In this document: in pieces, positions 8,124-17,335 of the stretch | Numbering within the stretch: position 1 is the first letter of the stretch | Layout: each line of letters starts with the position of its first letter | NCBI GenBank assembly: GCA_021770065.1 | Contig: JAETRR010000010.1 | Location: 1-64,000 of the forward strand | Direction of reading: 5' to 3' | DNA: 64,000 nt | Source of the DNA: Lachnoclostridium sp. | GTDB lineage: Bacteria; Bacillota; Clostridia; Lachnospirales; Lachnospiraceae | Notes under the pieces: generated by a model | Databases searched by the model: none | Seen by the model: the letters and a program-made list of their open reading frames with translations, nothing else | What the model was told of the DNA's origin: nothing | Translations under genes and position numbers: made by a program

Positions 8124-8824
8124 TGGAAGATAAGACGCCTAAAATCTATGCTGCGATATGCGGTGTGATGGAGGATATCGGGGCAGTCGGCAAGAACGAT
8201 GTAAATAAACAGCAGGGGTTTAAATACCGTGGAATTGATGCGGTTATGAATGCCCTTAATCCGGCAATGGTTAAGCATAAAATCTTCTGCACCCCGGAGG
8301 TAATGGAACAGAACAGAGAGGAACGGAAAACTGTAAAAGGCAATACAGTCATTTATTCTGTCTGCCGTATACGTTACCGATTTTTTACCACAGATGGATC
8401 CAGTGTTGAGACGATTGTAGTTGGTGAGGCTATGGATAGCGGAGATAAGGCCACGAATAAAGCTATGTCTGTAGCGTTTAAGTATGCCTGTTTCCAGGTG
8501 TTCTGCATACCGACGGAGGAACTTATGGACGATCCGGATAAAGATACACCGGAGGAGACCACTGGTAAAACTTCGGATAAGACAAATAAACAGCCGGAAC
8601 AGTTCATCAGCGAAAAGCAGGCTGAATGCATAAGAAAAGAAATGGAACGCACCGGAACCACCATAAAGAAAGTCCTGGATGCCGTCGGAAAAAAGGTAAT
8701 CATGGAATTGACTGTACAGGATTACAAGAAAATTATGGATAAGTTCAAACGAACTCCGGACAAAACTCCGCAGAATCCGCCTCCGGAAGGAGATCCGTAT
8801 TATGAGGGGCTTCCGTTTAATTGA
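8123..8824 (+). CDS. erf: ERF-family single-strand annealing protein
   Basis: GFKYRGIDAVMNALNPAMVKH..., VVGEAMDSGDKATNKAMSVAFKYACFQVF. Confidence 0.88.
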   Translation: MEDKTPKIYAAICGVMEDIGAVGKNDVNKQQGFKYRGIDAVMNALNPAMVKHKIFCTPEVMEQNREERKTVKGNTVIYSVCRIRYRFFTTDGSSVETIVVGEAMDSGDKATNKAMSVAFKYACFQVFCIPTEELMDDPDKDTPEETTGKTSDKTNKQPEQFISEKQAECIRKEMERTGTTIKKVLDAVGKKVIMELTVQDYKKIMDKFKRTPDKTPQNPPPEGDPYYEGLPFN

Positions 8825-8835
8825 GGTGATGCCGG

Positions 8836-9402
8836 ATGATATGCAGAGGTATTTTAAAAAATTTAAGCCTTGACTGGATTACCAGAAAGCCGGAAGTGAC
8901 CCTGCAGCTCGAAGCACGGGCAGAGGACATCGAGAAGCTTAAGGATAAGCCTCTGTCCGTGGAAATTAAGCAGTACCGGAAGAAAAGATCTCTGGATGCC
9001 AATGCTTATTACTGGGTTATGGTTGGAAAATTGGCAGATAAAGTAGGACAATCTTCCCCGTATATCCATAATAAGATGCTAAGGAGATGTAAATATATAG
9101 AGATAATTGACAATCAAGGTGTTTATATTGTCCTTCCGGATACAGATGAAGCACAGGAAATTATTGATAACTCAGAGACATATCATCTTTCCCCTACAAC
9201 CGAAGTAAAACCGGGTAAAGATGGAAAAATGTACCGGACTTATATGATGCTACGTGGATCAAGTACTTTTAACACACAGGAGATGTCGAGGCTGATTGAT
9301 GAACTTGTTTTAGAGTGCAAAGAAAACGACATAGAAACTCTGCCCCCAGATGAATTAGAAAGGATGATGCAAGCCTATGGCAAAAAGCATATTGCAAAGT
9401 GA
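8836..9402 (+). CDS. NinB-like/recombination-associated phage protein
   Basis: VEIKQYRKKRSLDANAYYWVMVGKLADK. Confidence 0.6.
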   Translation: MICRGILKNLSLDWITRKPEVTLQLEARAEDIEKLKDKPLSVEIKQYRKKRSLDANAYYWVMVGKLADKVGQSSPYIHNKMLRRCKYIEIIDNQGVYIVLPDTDEAQEIIDNSETYHLSPTTEVKPGKDGKMYRTYMMLRGSSTFNTQEMSRLIDELVLECKENDIETLPPDELERMMQAYGKKHIAK

Positions 9403-9676
9403 CCGCACTTATTGCTTTATCTGTGGCCGTAATGGAAACGGAGATCCACTGGAGGAGCACCATTGTTTCTCCGGAAATCCGAGCCGTAAGCTTTCAGAGC
9501 AAGATGGGCTTAAGGTTTATATCTGTGGCAACCGCTGCCACCGTAACGGCCCTAAATCAGTGCATAGATGCCAAAAGACAGCAAACGCATTACATAAGTT
9601 AGCACAGATGGCCTGGGAAGCGAAATACGGTACCAGGAAGCAGTTTATGGAACGGTACGGGAAGAATTATTTATAG
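9377..9676 (+). CDS. HNH-like Cys/His protein
   Basis: CFICGRNGNGDPLEEHHCF...VYICGNRCHRNG. Confidence 0.6.
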   Translation: MAKSILQSDRTYCFICGRNGNGDPLEEHHCFSGNPSRKLSEQDGLKVYICGNRCHRNGPKSVHRCQKTANALHKLAQMAWEAKYGTRKQFMERYGKNYL

Positions 9677-9799
9677 TTTACCTCATGGCGAATAATCTAT
9701 CACAAAAGTAAGCCATTTTCCGCGATTGACTACCGGCCCCGTTGTGGGGCCGGGGAAAGGAGGCTGGTATCTTGAATCCATATACAGGAGGTATCAGAG

Positions 9800-10639
9800 A
9801 TGCCTAACCGGATCATAAAAGAATCCATTTGCAGAAGCGATTCCATAGATTCCCTTTCATGGTTCGAGGAGGTTTTATTTTACAGGCTGATTGTGGTATG
9901 TGATGATTACGGGCGTTTTGACGGGAGACCAGCAATCATCAAGGGGGCATGTTTCCCTTTGAAAGAAGATATTACGAAAAAACATATATCTGCGGCGATC
10001 GAAAAGTTATCGACTGTAGGCTTGGTCAGAGGATATGAAGTCCAGGGAAGATCGTACCTGCAGCTGACTACATGGAACTGCCATCAACAGATACGTGCAA
10101 AAAAAAGTAAATATCCAGCTCCCGATAATATTAAGAATCAAAGTCCTGGTGGGTCAGACACTGGATTCTGTAACCAAAATAATCAAACATGCAATCATTT
10201 GATATCATCTGATATCAAATGTCCCCGTAATCGAGAATCGATATACGAGAATCGAGAATCGTATTCGAGAAACGGAGACGCGCGCGCGATAGAACACGCA
10301 GCGCATTTTGAGGAATTTTTGTCTGCATACCCAAAAGACAGTAACCGCCACTTGACCGAACAGGAGTATGCTTCTTTGCTGCTTACGGGAGGAATTTCAG
10401 AGGAAGAGCTTGTTTCTTGTGCTAAAAATTATGCTGAGGAATGCAGGATTCTTGGAGCACAGGAGAGGTTTATCAAATCAGCGCATAATTTCTTGAAAGA
10501 TTTCATTTTTGAGAAATATCTTCCAGGGAAGTATGTGAAACCAAGGCAGAAAGAAGAGAAACCGGCAAGTAAATTCCACAATTTCCAGGAGCGCAGTTAC
10601 GATATGCAAGAACTGGAAAAGGCATTGATTAACAGGTGA
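9800..10639 (+). CDS. Phage replication initiator / replisome organizer N-terminal domain protein
   Basis: RIIKESICRSDSIDSLSWFEEVLFYRLIVVCDDYGRFDGRPAIIKGACFPLK. Confidence 0.8.
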   Translation: MPNRIIKESICRSDSIDSLSWFEEVLFYRLIVVCDDYGRFDGRPAIIKGACFPLKEDITKKHISAAIEKLSTVGLVRGYEVQGRSYLQLTTWNCHQQIRAKKSKYPAPDNIKNQSPGGSDTGFCNQNNQTCNHLISSDIKCPRNRESIYENRESYSRNGDARAIEHAAHFEEFLSAYPKDSNRHLTEQEYASLLLTGGISEEELVSCAKNYAEECRILGAQERFIKSAHNFLKDFIFEKYLPGKYVKPRQKEEKPASKFHNFQERSYDMQELEKALINR

Positions 10640-10643
10640 GGAC

Positions 10644-10772
10644 ATGAAGGAATCAATTGATTACGGCAAGTTAATCTCCCTCCATAACGCCGGATGGTCA
10701 GGGGACAAAATAGCCGAGGAGCCGGGGACTTGCGAAATTGAGGATAAAGAATATGACAATTGGATTAATTGA
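10644..10772 (+). CDS. Small phage protein (42 aa)
   Basis: MKESIDYGKLISLHNAGWSGDKIAEEPGTCEIEDKEYDNWIN; overlaps next gene start. Confidence 0.55.
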   Translation: MKESIDYGKLISLHNAGWSGDKIAEEPGTCEIEDKEYDNWIN

Positions 10773-11658
10773 TGTTGATGGCCACAATTTTCCCTCTTTG
10801 CCACTTATGAAAATATCGGAATGGCATAAACAGCAAGGGGATGAAGTGGGGTGGTATGATCCACTGACTGCCTGGAAAAACCCACCAGATCGGGTGTATA
10901 TGAGTAAAGTATTTACATTCACACCAGATTACCCACATCCAGTAATTGCTGCAGAAGTTATAAAAGGTGGGACGGGCTACAACTACCCAAATGGAAAGCC
11001 GGATCTACCGCCGGAAATAGAACACATTTACCCTGATTATAGTTTGTATCCGGAATTATGTAAAAATGCGGCATACGGATTTTTAACAAGAGGATGTCCA
11101 AGAGGCTGTGATTTTTGCATAGTAGGGAGCAAGGAGGGTAAGAAAAGCCGGAAAGTTGCCGATTTGTCGGAGTTTTGGCGAGAGCAAAAAAATATAGTGT
11201 TACTTGATCCAAACTTTTTTGCTTGTAGGGAATGGAAAGACTTAGCGCATCAGCTTATAAACAGCGGAGCTTGGGTGGATTTTTCGCAGGGGTGCGATAT
11301 CCGCATAATGAGCGAGGAAAAAATAAATTATCTATTGCGGATGAAAATTAAGCAGATACATTTTGCATGGGACAGATATGATGACAAAAAGGTTATTCTC
11401 CCAAAATTTAAGGAGTTTAAACGTATGACAGAGTGGGATCACAGAAAGATGGGAGTGTATATACTAACAAATTTTGATACATCTATTGAACAGGATTTAG
11501 AAAGAATCTATACCATGCGTGATTTGGGGTACAGTCCTTATGTGATGATTTATAACAAGCAGGATGTGCCTAAAGGCCATAATCTGCGCCGGATGCAGAG
11601 ATGGGTTAATTCCAGAGTGGCTTTTAGGGCATGTGAAAGGTTTGAGGATTTTAAGTAA
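10753..11658 (+). CDS. Radical SAM protein
   Basis: RGCPRGCDFCIVGS cluster motif; N-terminal IGLIDVDGHNFPSLPLMKISEWHK. Confidence 0.88.
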   Translation: MTIGLIDVDGHNFPSLPLMKISEWHKQQGDEVGWYDPLTAWKNPPDRVYMSKVFTFTPDYPHPVIAAEVIKGGTGYNYPNGKPDLPPEIEHIYPDYSLYPELCKNAAYGFLTRGCPRGCDFCIVGSKEGKKSRKVADLSEFWREQKNIVLLDPNFFACREWKDLAHQLINSGAWVDFSQGCDIRIMSEEKINYLLRMKIKQIHFAWDRYDDKKVILPKFKEFKRMTEWDHRKMGVYILTNFDTSIEQDLERIYTMRDLGYSPYVMIYNKQDVPKGHNLRRMQRWVNSRVAFRACERFEDFK

Positions 11659-11709
11659 AGAAAGGAGCCGCCTCCGGCCGGGGCAACGCTATAGCAGGCT
11701 CTGAAAGAA

Positions 11710-12555
11710 ATGAAAATATTATCATGTGGAGCTGGACAGCAAAGTACGGCACTGGCATTAATGAGCTGTGACAATGTAATAAATCCAGGGAAATTTCCAC
11801 TTGTCCCGGTTTATGATGCAATTTTGTTTTGTGATTTGGGTGGAGAAAGGGAGTGGGTATATCGGCAGGTGGATTTTTTGAAAAATCAATGTACAAAGGT
11901 CGGAATACCGTTTTACATACTCCAGGACAAGAACTTGAAAGAAGATTACATGAAAAATTATGGCAGGAGCCGAGTAGTGACAATCCCTTTTTGGAGCATA
12001 GATGAAAACGGCAAAAAGGGGAAAATGACAAGGCACTGTACGATTGATTACAAAATAATTCAGATGCAGAATTTTGTAAGGTGGAATCTGCTGGGCTATA
12101 GAAAAGGGCAGAGAACAAAGCCAGAGGACATACAAGCCCATGAGATGCATATAGGCTTTACGTCGGAGGAGCAGCAGCGCATATTTGACAGCAAACACAA
12201 ACTGTTTGTGAACAAATTCCCGATGGTAGAAATGGGACTGGTTAGGGTCGACAATTACGCTTATGTGAAAGAACGCTGGGGAATGGAGACACGTGGAAGT
12301 GCCTGTTTGTTCTGTCCTTTTCATACGAATTATTTTTTCCATGAGTGCAAACAAAGCTGCAGGGCTGATTATCAGACAGTGCTTGAATTTGATGAAATGC
12401 TGGAGAACGGGATTCCGGATTCCAGAATCGGAGTGCCAAACAGCAAAGTGTATATCAGCCGTAGCCGGAAGAGGATTAAAGATTTGACGGAATCTGAGTG
12501 TAGAGATAAAGAAACCTTTTGCTATAGAGAGCAGCAGATCTGGAACGGATTTTAA
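11710..12555 (+). CDS. PAPS-reductase-like PP-loop protein
   Basis: N-terminal LSCGAGQQSTALALM PP-loop; C-terminal GSACLFCPFHTNYFFHECK Cys cluster. Confidence 0.85.
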   Translation: MKILSCGAGQQSTALALMSCDNVINPGKFPLVPVYDAILFCDLGGEREWVYRQVDFLKNQCTKVGIPFYILQDKNLKEDYMKNYGRSRVVTIPFWSIDENGKKGKMTRHCTIDYKIIQMQNFVRWNLLGYRKGQRTKPEDIQAHEMHIGFTSEEQQRIFDSKHKLFVNKFPMVEMGLVRVDNYAYVKERWGMETRGSACLFCPFHTNYFFHECKQSCRADYQTVLEFDEMLENGIPDSRIGVPNSKVYISRSRKRIKDLTESECRDKETFCYREQQIWNGF

Positions 12556-12560
12556 GGAGA

Positions 12561-13211
12561 ATGGATGATATGAGCAAAATAAGACCAATATTATTTAACA
12601 CAGATATGGTCCAGGCGATACTGGACGGTAGGAAGACAGTTACAAGGCGAGTTTTAAAGCTCCCGAATTACTGCCCACACTGCATGATAATGCATATGGA
12701 TTTTGAATACGATAAACCAGCAAAGAATTTGTATTGCACAAGATGCGGAGAACTTTTGTACAAAGGGGAGATGCCGTCACACTACCAGCCTGGGGACATC
12801 TTGTATGTTCGGGAGACATGGTATAAAGATATAAACAGATATATGTATCGTGCAAATTATGCCAACAATGAAAAGTTTTATCGGAACGGAAAGGAAATTG
12901 AGATAAAGTGGCGTCTGCCCATCCACATGCCGAAAGAAGCCGCCCGGATCTGGCTTAAGGTTACAGATGTGAGGGTGGAGCGGCTGCAGGATATGAAGTT
13001 GGACGATTTTCTGCCAGAAGGATTAACTGTGCGTCCGGAGGCATTTAACGATCCCGAGAACGTATGCCTGCAGTGCAGAAGAGAATTTATCACAATATGG
13101 AATCCCACCATTAAAAAATCAGACCTTGACCGTTACGGATGGGAAGCTAACCCGCGGGTATGGGTGATAGAGTTTGAGCGGTGTGAGAAGCCGGATGGGT
13201 GGCCAGGATGA
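12561..13211 (+). CDS. ASCH/PUA-like phage protein with zinc-ribbon insertion
   Basis: RPILFNTDMVQAILDGRKTVTRR..., CPHC...CTRC, YQPGDILYVRETW. Confidence 0.75.
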   Translation: MDDMSKIRPILFNTDMVQAILDGRKTVTRRVLKLPNYCPHCMIMHMDFEYDKPAKNLYCTRCGELLYKGEMPSHYQPGDILYVRETWYKDINRYMYRANYANNEKFYRNGKEIEIKWRLPIHMPKEAARIWLKVTDVRVERLQDMKLDDFLPEGLTVRPEAFNDPENVCLQCRREFITIWNPTIKKSDLDRYGWEANPRVWVIEFERCEKPDGWPG

Positions 13212-13483
13212 CGGAAAGCGATAAATACACCGAAACAGATCGCCTTGTCTGCTATAAGCATGTAGATGGCGGAACAGAATTGAGTATGATTTTTAATAAG
13301 GATACCAAAACGGTGGATATTGATCTAACAATGTTCCACCGGAATGATGAACCTACACTGGAACCTATGGCCGAAGATGTAAAATATTCCGCAGCCTACG
13401 GTCATTTGCAAAGGGAGATAACTTGCTTGGGGTTGGAAGACATTGAATTTTTGTATAAAAAGAGCCTGGAATTATTTGGGTGA
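13208..13483 (+). CDS. Hypothetical protein
   Basis: ORF MTESDKYTETDRLVCYKHVDGGTELSMIFN. Confidence 0.6.
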   Translation: MTESDKYTETDRLVCYKHVDGGTELSMIFNKDTKTVDIDLTMFHRNDEPTLEPMAEDVKYSAAYGHLQREITCLGLEDIEFLYKKSLELFG

Positions 13484-13506
13484 TATGAGGGATGAAAGGA
13501 GGAGAA

Positions 13507-13677
13507 ATGCCGAAATTTAAAGTGGAAATCGTAGAAACATATAGGAGATGCGTAGTAGTAGAAGCTCCGGATGAAGACGCAGCTTATCAGAACATTGATA
13601 AAAAAATAGAGGAAGGCAGCATTGACCTGCCGTGCGACGGAGAGGGTTATGAGTATGGAAGAGAGCTGTTTGCTTAG
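13507..13677 (+). CDS. DpnD/PcfM-like small protein
   Basis: SD AAAGGAGGAGAA; MPKFKVEIVETYRRCVVVEAPDEDAAYQNID. Confidence 0.65.
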   Translation: MPKFKVEIVETYRRCVVVEAPDEDAAYQNIDKKIEEGSIDLPCDGEGYEYGRELFA

Positions 13678-13703
13678 AAAATTAGGGTTTAGGAGGGAAG
13701 GAC

Positions 13704-13871
13704 ATGGATTTTATGGAGCAATGCGATGACTGCTTGTGCGGCAAATGCCTTGAAAATGGAAATGAATACCCGGATGGTTGCTGCTATGCATGCTGTGAGG
13801 ATTCGGATGCATGCTGTCCAATAAGCCAGTGTCCATTTGGGTGGTATCACGATATTCATTTTAAGATTTAG
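13704..13871 (+). CDS. Cysteine-rich small protein (55 aa, 11 Cys)
   Basis: SD TAGGAGGGAAGGAC; MDFMEQCDDCLCGKCLENGNEYPDGCCYACCEDSDACCPISQCPFGWYHDIHFKI. Confidence 0.65.
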   Translation: MDFMEQCDDCLCGKCLENGNEYPDGCCYACCEDSDACCPISQCPFGWYHDIHFKI

Positions 13872-13874
13872 GAG

Positions 13875-14318
13875 GTGAAAAAGGTGGATCTAGTACCAAT
13901 ATCTTTAAAAGAGGCAAATGCTTTTGTTGAGTTGCACCATAGACACCACAAGCCAGTAACAGGCCATAAATTTAGCGTAGCGGCAGCCGTGAACGGAGAA
14001 GTTGTCGGGGTTGCAATTGTTGGAAGGCCAGTAAGCAGATACCTTGACGACGGTTGGACACTTGAAGTAAATCGTCTTTGCACAGATGGCACAAAAAACG
14101 CGTGTAGTTTTTTGTATGCTGCCTGCTGGCGATGTGCTAAAAATATGGGCTATAAGAAGCTGATTACATATATTCTGGATACAGAAAATGGGGCAAGCTT
14201 AAAAGCAAGCGGATGGAAATGCATTGGGAAAGCTGGTGGAAAACGTTGGACAGGGGTACGAAGGCCGGAGGTTGATCTATATCCAGCACAAATGAAAATT
14301 AGGTTTGAAATAAGTTAG
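13875..14318 (+). CDS. GNAT-like acetyltransferase (XF1762-type)
   Basis: VPISLKEANAFVELHHRHHKPVTGHKFSVA...GVAIVGRPVSRYLDDGWTLEVNRLCTDGTKNACSFLYAAC. Confidence 0.75.
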   Translation: MKKVDLVPISLKEANAFVELHHRHHKPVTGHKFSVAAAVNGEVVGVAIVGRPVSRYLDDGWTLEVNRLCTDGTKNACSFLYAACWRCAKNMGYKKLITYILDTENGASLKASGWKCIGKAGGKRWTGVRRPEVDLYPAQMKIRFEIS

Positions 14319-14333
14319 GAGTTAGGTGAGCAA

Positions 14334-14525
14334 ATGGAGGACAGTAGGATGACAATTAAAAATGTAAAAAACAAAACTGTTAATATCACAGACAGCCAGA
14401 ATGTAACAATTAATTTAACCGATTGTAGTTGTGTTACGGTTAATCTGACTGACAGTAAAAAATTTACGGTGAATTTGACGGATAGTAAAGGCTACACAAT
14501 CAATACTATGGATGTTAAATCTTAG
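14334..14525 (+). CDS. Decapeptide-repeat small protein, possible beta-solenoid
   Basis: VNITDSQN VTINLTDCSC VTVNLTDSKK FTVNLTDSKG YTINTMDVKS. Confidence 0.6.
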   Translation: MEDSRMTIKNVKNKTVNITDSQNVTINLTDCSCVTVNLTDSKKFTVNLTDSKGYTINTMDVKS

Positions 14526-14556
14526 GGTATAGGGGGATTGTGGAGGGAAAGGGAAT

Positions 14557-14964
14557 ATGGAAAGATTAACGATTCCAGGAGAAAATTTAGAAGATTTAGA
14601 CAGTAGAAAATTGCCAAAATATGGTGTTCTGTATTGGAAATTAAATAAATATGAGGACTTAGAGGAACAAGGGAAACTGCTGAAACTGCCTTGCGCGGTG
14701 GGGGATGATGTTTGGTATATTTCGGAAAGAGTAGAAAAGCAAGGGAGAAAAAAGGTTGAAATTTCGTTTGTTGACCATGGAGTTGTTGATAATATTACTC
14801 TTGGGCACATGATGATTCCTCAAATTACTGTGTGCAATGGCGAAAATGTATGGACAACATTTGACAGTGTGGAAGATTTCGGAAAGACCGTTTTCCCCAC
14901 CAGAGAAGAAGCCGAAGCCACATTGAAAGAATTGGAAGAAGGTAAGGGAAATGAGACTGATTGA
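14557..14964 (+). CDS. Hypothetical phage protein
   Basis: ORF; MERLTIPGENLEDLDSRKLPKYGVLYWKLNKYEDLEEQGKLLKLPCAVGDDVWYI. Confidence 0.75.
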   Translation: MERLTIPGENLEDLDSRKLPKYGVLYWKLNKYEDLEEQGKLLKLPCAVGDDVWYISERVEKQGRKKVEISFVDHGVVDNITLGHMMIPQITVCNGENVWTTFDSVEDFGKTVFPTREEAEATLKELEEGKGNETD

Positions 14965-15211
14965 CGCAGATTGGTTGCAGGAAAAGTTTGCAAAAGAACC
15001 TATGGAAAACAGGACATATTTGAGGGCTAATGAAATTGTTGCTGAAGCGCCTACCGCCTATGACGTGGACAAGGTGGTGGAGCGGCTGGAGCGAGATAGC
15101 CAAAATATAGAGATTATATACCCAACAGACCAGGGGTATGACTATGAAGACGCTGTTGGAATTGACATCAATAAGGCAAAAGAAATCGTAAAATCCGGCG
15201 GTATTGAATGA
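14951..15211 (+). CDS. Hypothetical phage protein
   Basis: MRLIDADWLQEKFAKE...AEAPTAYDVDKVVERLE. Confidence 0.7.
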   Translation: MRLIDADWLQEKFAKEPMENRTYLRANEIVAEAPTAYDVDKVVERLERDSQNIEIIYPTDQGYDYEDAVGIDINKAKEIVKSGGIE

Positions 15212-15298
15212 ATCGGTAAAAAAATAAACAGACAATCTTAAGAAAGGAGGCCGGAGCCGCTGGCCAGCGTAAAGGATATCCTGGCTCCTTTCGGAATT

Positions 15299-17116
15299 AT
15301 GATAAATGGGGAATTGATAGTGGACAACTTCGCTGGTGGCGGAGGTGCCAGCACCGGAATAGAAATGGCAACCGGATATAGTGTGGACATAGCCATCAAC
15401 CATGACCCGGAAGCCATCCGGATGCATAAAACCAACCATCCAGATACAAAGCATTATTGTGAGAGTGTCTGGGATATAGATCCTGTTGAGGTATGCGGCG
15501 GCCATCCCGTAGCCTTAGCATGGTTTTCGCCGGACTGCAAGCATTTTAGCAAGGCAAAGGGCGGAAAGCCCAAGGATAAGAATGTCCGGGGCCTTGCATG
15601 GGTGGCCTTACGGTGGGCGGCATTAGTTAGACCAAGGGTGATTATGCTGGAAAACGTGGAGGAATTTAAGACCTGGGGGCCGCTGAACAGGGCGCACAGG
15701 CCGATAAAGGCAAAACAGGGAGATACATACCGGAAGTTTATTCAGCAACTTAATGATCTGGGGTACGAGGTGCAGACACGGGAATTGGTGGCGGCTGACT
15801 ATGGAGCTCCCACTATGCGCAAGAGATTTTTCTTAATTGCCAGATGCGACGGAAAGCCGGTTATCTGGCCGAAACCGACACATGGCCCTAAGGACAGTGA
15901 AAAAGTCAATGCCGGCTTGTTAAAACCGTACATAGGTGCATATACCCAGATAGATTTTAGTAAGCCCTGTCCCAGTATCTTTGATAGCAGACAGGACATC
16001 TGGGAGAAATACGGCATCCGGGCTCAGAGACCTCTTGCCGAAAAGACCATGAAGCGGATTGCCAGAGGGCTGCAGAAATTTGTTTTGGAGAATCCGGAGC
16101 CTTTTCTGATTCAGATTAATCACGGTGGAGGGGATGACAGGCGGTTAAAGGACTTAAAGGAGCCTATGCCGACCATGACAGGCAAGAATGGTTTTGGAAT
16201 GGTCCAGCCATATATAACAATGATTGGCCAGACGGGATTTACACAGGACAGAAGTAAAGACATAAGAGAGCCGCTGACTACGATAGTCAGTAAAAATGAG
16301 CATTGTTTGATAGAGCCTATCCTGTCTCCATATATCATGTGCAACAATGCAAATAATGTCGGTGGAGACATTAAAGACGGACTTCCCACAATCACTACAG
16401 GAAACCGAAATTTTCTTATGGCTCCAATGCTAATCCAATATCATTCCGAAACAGCAAGTGGAGAGGTAAGAGGACAAAAACTGGAAGATCCGATTATGAC
16501 CGTGGACGGCTCAAACCGCTACGGCCTGGCGACAGCTTTTATCCAGAAATATTTTGATGGCGGTTATAAGGGATCCGGGGCAGATTTGGAAAGCCCCCTT
16601 CCAACAGTTACGGCAGTAGATCATAACAGTATCTGTGCGGCACATCTGATCCAGATGAATAATCATTGTTATGGCCGTGATATTGCAGAGCCCATTCCGT
16701 CCATAACAGCAGGAGGCGGTCACTTTGGAGAAGTTAGGGCTTTTCTGATTAAATACTACGGGCAGGGAACAGGGCAGGATGTAAGGGAGCCATTGGACAC
16801 GGTGCCAACACATGACAGATTCGGCCTTGTGACCATCCAGGGCATTGATTATGCCATAGTGGATATCGGCCTGCGGATGCTGGAGCCGAAGGAACTGTAT
16901 GGATGCCAGGGTTTCCCGGATGATTACATCATTGATCATGATTATGCCGGAAAATCGTATCCGAGAGCCGAACAGGTCAAGCGCTGCGGCAATGCTGTGT
17001 GTCCACCCATTCCGGCCGCTCTGGTAAGGGCGAACCTGCCAGAGCTGTGCGTGGCGAAGCGTACCGGAAACATCCGAATATCAGCCGAGGAATCGGGACA
17101 GTTAAAATTTGCATAA
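15299..17116 (+). CDS. DNA (cytosine-5) methyltransferase with repeated target-recognition region
   Basis: DNFAGGGGASTGIEMATG, SPDCKHFSKAKGG (catalytic Cys motif variant), LENVEEF, RCGNAVCPPIPAALV. Confidence 0.9.
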   Translation: MINGELIVDNFAGGGGASTGIEMATGYSVDIAINHDPEAIRMHKTNHPDTKHYCESVWDIDPVEVCGGHPVALAWFSPDCKHFSKAKGGKPKDKNVRGLAWVALRWAALVRPRVIMLENVEEFKTWGPLNRAHRPIKAKQGDTYRKFIQQLNDLGYEVQTRELVAADYGAPTMRKRFFLIARCDGKPVIWPKPTHGPKDSEKVNAGLLKPYIGAYTQIDFSKPCPSIFDSRQDIWEKYGIRAQRPLAEKTMKRIARGLQKFVLENPEPFLIQINHGGGDDRRLKDLKEPMPTMTGKNGFGMVQPYITMIGQTGFTQDRSKDIREPLTTIVSKNEHCLIEPILSPYIMCNNANNVGGDIKDGLPTITTGNRNFLMAPMLIQYHSETASGEVRGQKLEDPIMTVDGSNRYGLATAFIQKYFDGGYKGSGADLESPLPTVTAVDHNSICAAHLIQMNNHCYGRDIAEPIPSITAGGGHFGEVRAFLIKYYGQGTGQDVREPLDTVPTHDRFGLVTIQGIDYAIVDIGLRMLEPKELYGCQGFPDDYIIDHDYAGKSYPRAEQVKRCGNAVCPPIPAALVRANLPELCVAKRTGNIRISAEESGQLKFA

Positions 17117-17129
17117 GGGGAGGCCAGAC

Positions 17130-17333
17130 ATGAGCAGAGAAATATTACACAGAGCCAAACGTACGGACACCGGCGAATGGATAGAGGGCTATTACGTCAA
17201 GCTTAAGCTGACCGGAACGTCCTATATCCTCCCCGGTGATGCGGAAGTGGAGCCGTGTAAAAAGGGTGTGCTGCTATTTAAAAAGTATGAGGTAGACCCA
17301 GAGAGTTTGGAGCTATTGGAGAAAGAGGGGTAA
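17130..17333 (+). CDS. YopX-like protein
   Basis: MSREILHRAKRTDTGEWIEGYYVKL. Confidence 0.6.
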   Translation: MSREILHRAKRTDTGEWIEGYYVKLKLTGTSYILPGDAEVEPCKKGVLLFKKYEVDPESLELLEKEG

Positions 17334-17335
17334 GG

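Noticed and set aside
11651-12588. - strand ORFs (155 and 276 aa) opposite the PAPS-reductase-like gene
   Set aside because: No SD or coherent motifs; antisense of a motif-supported CDS.
10753-13211. Calling the radical SAM/PP-loop block a Dnd phosphorothioation system
   Set aside because: Only a PP-loop-type protein is shared; no DndA/B/D/E-like genes seen, so the specific claim is not supported.
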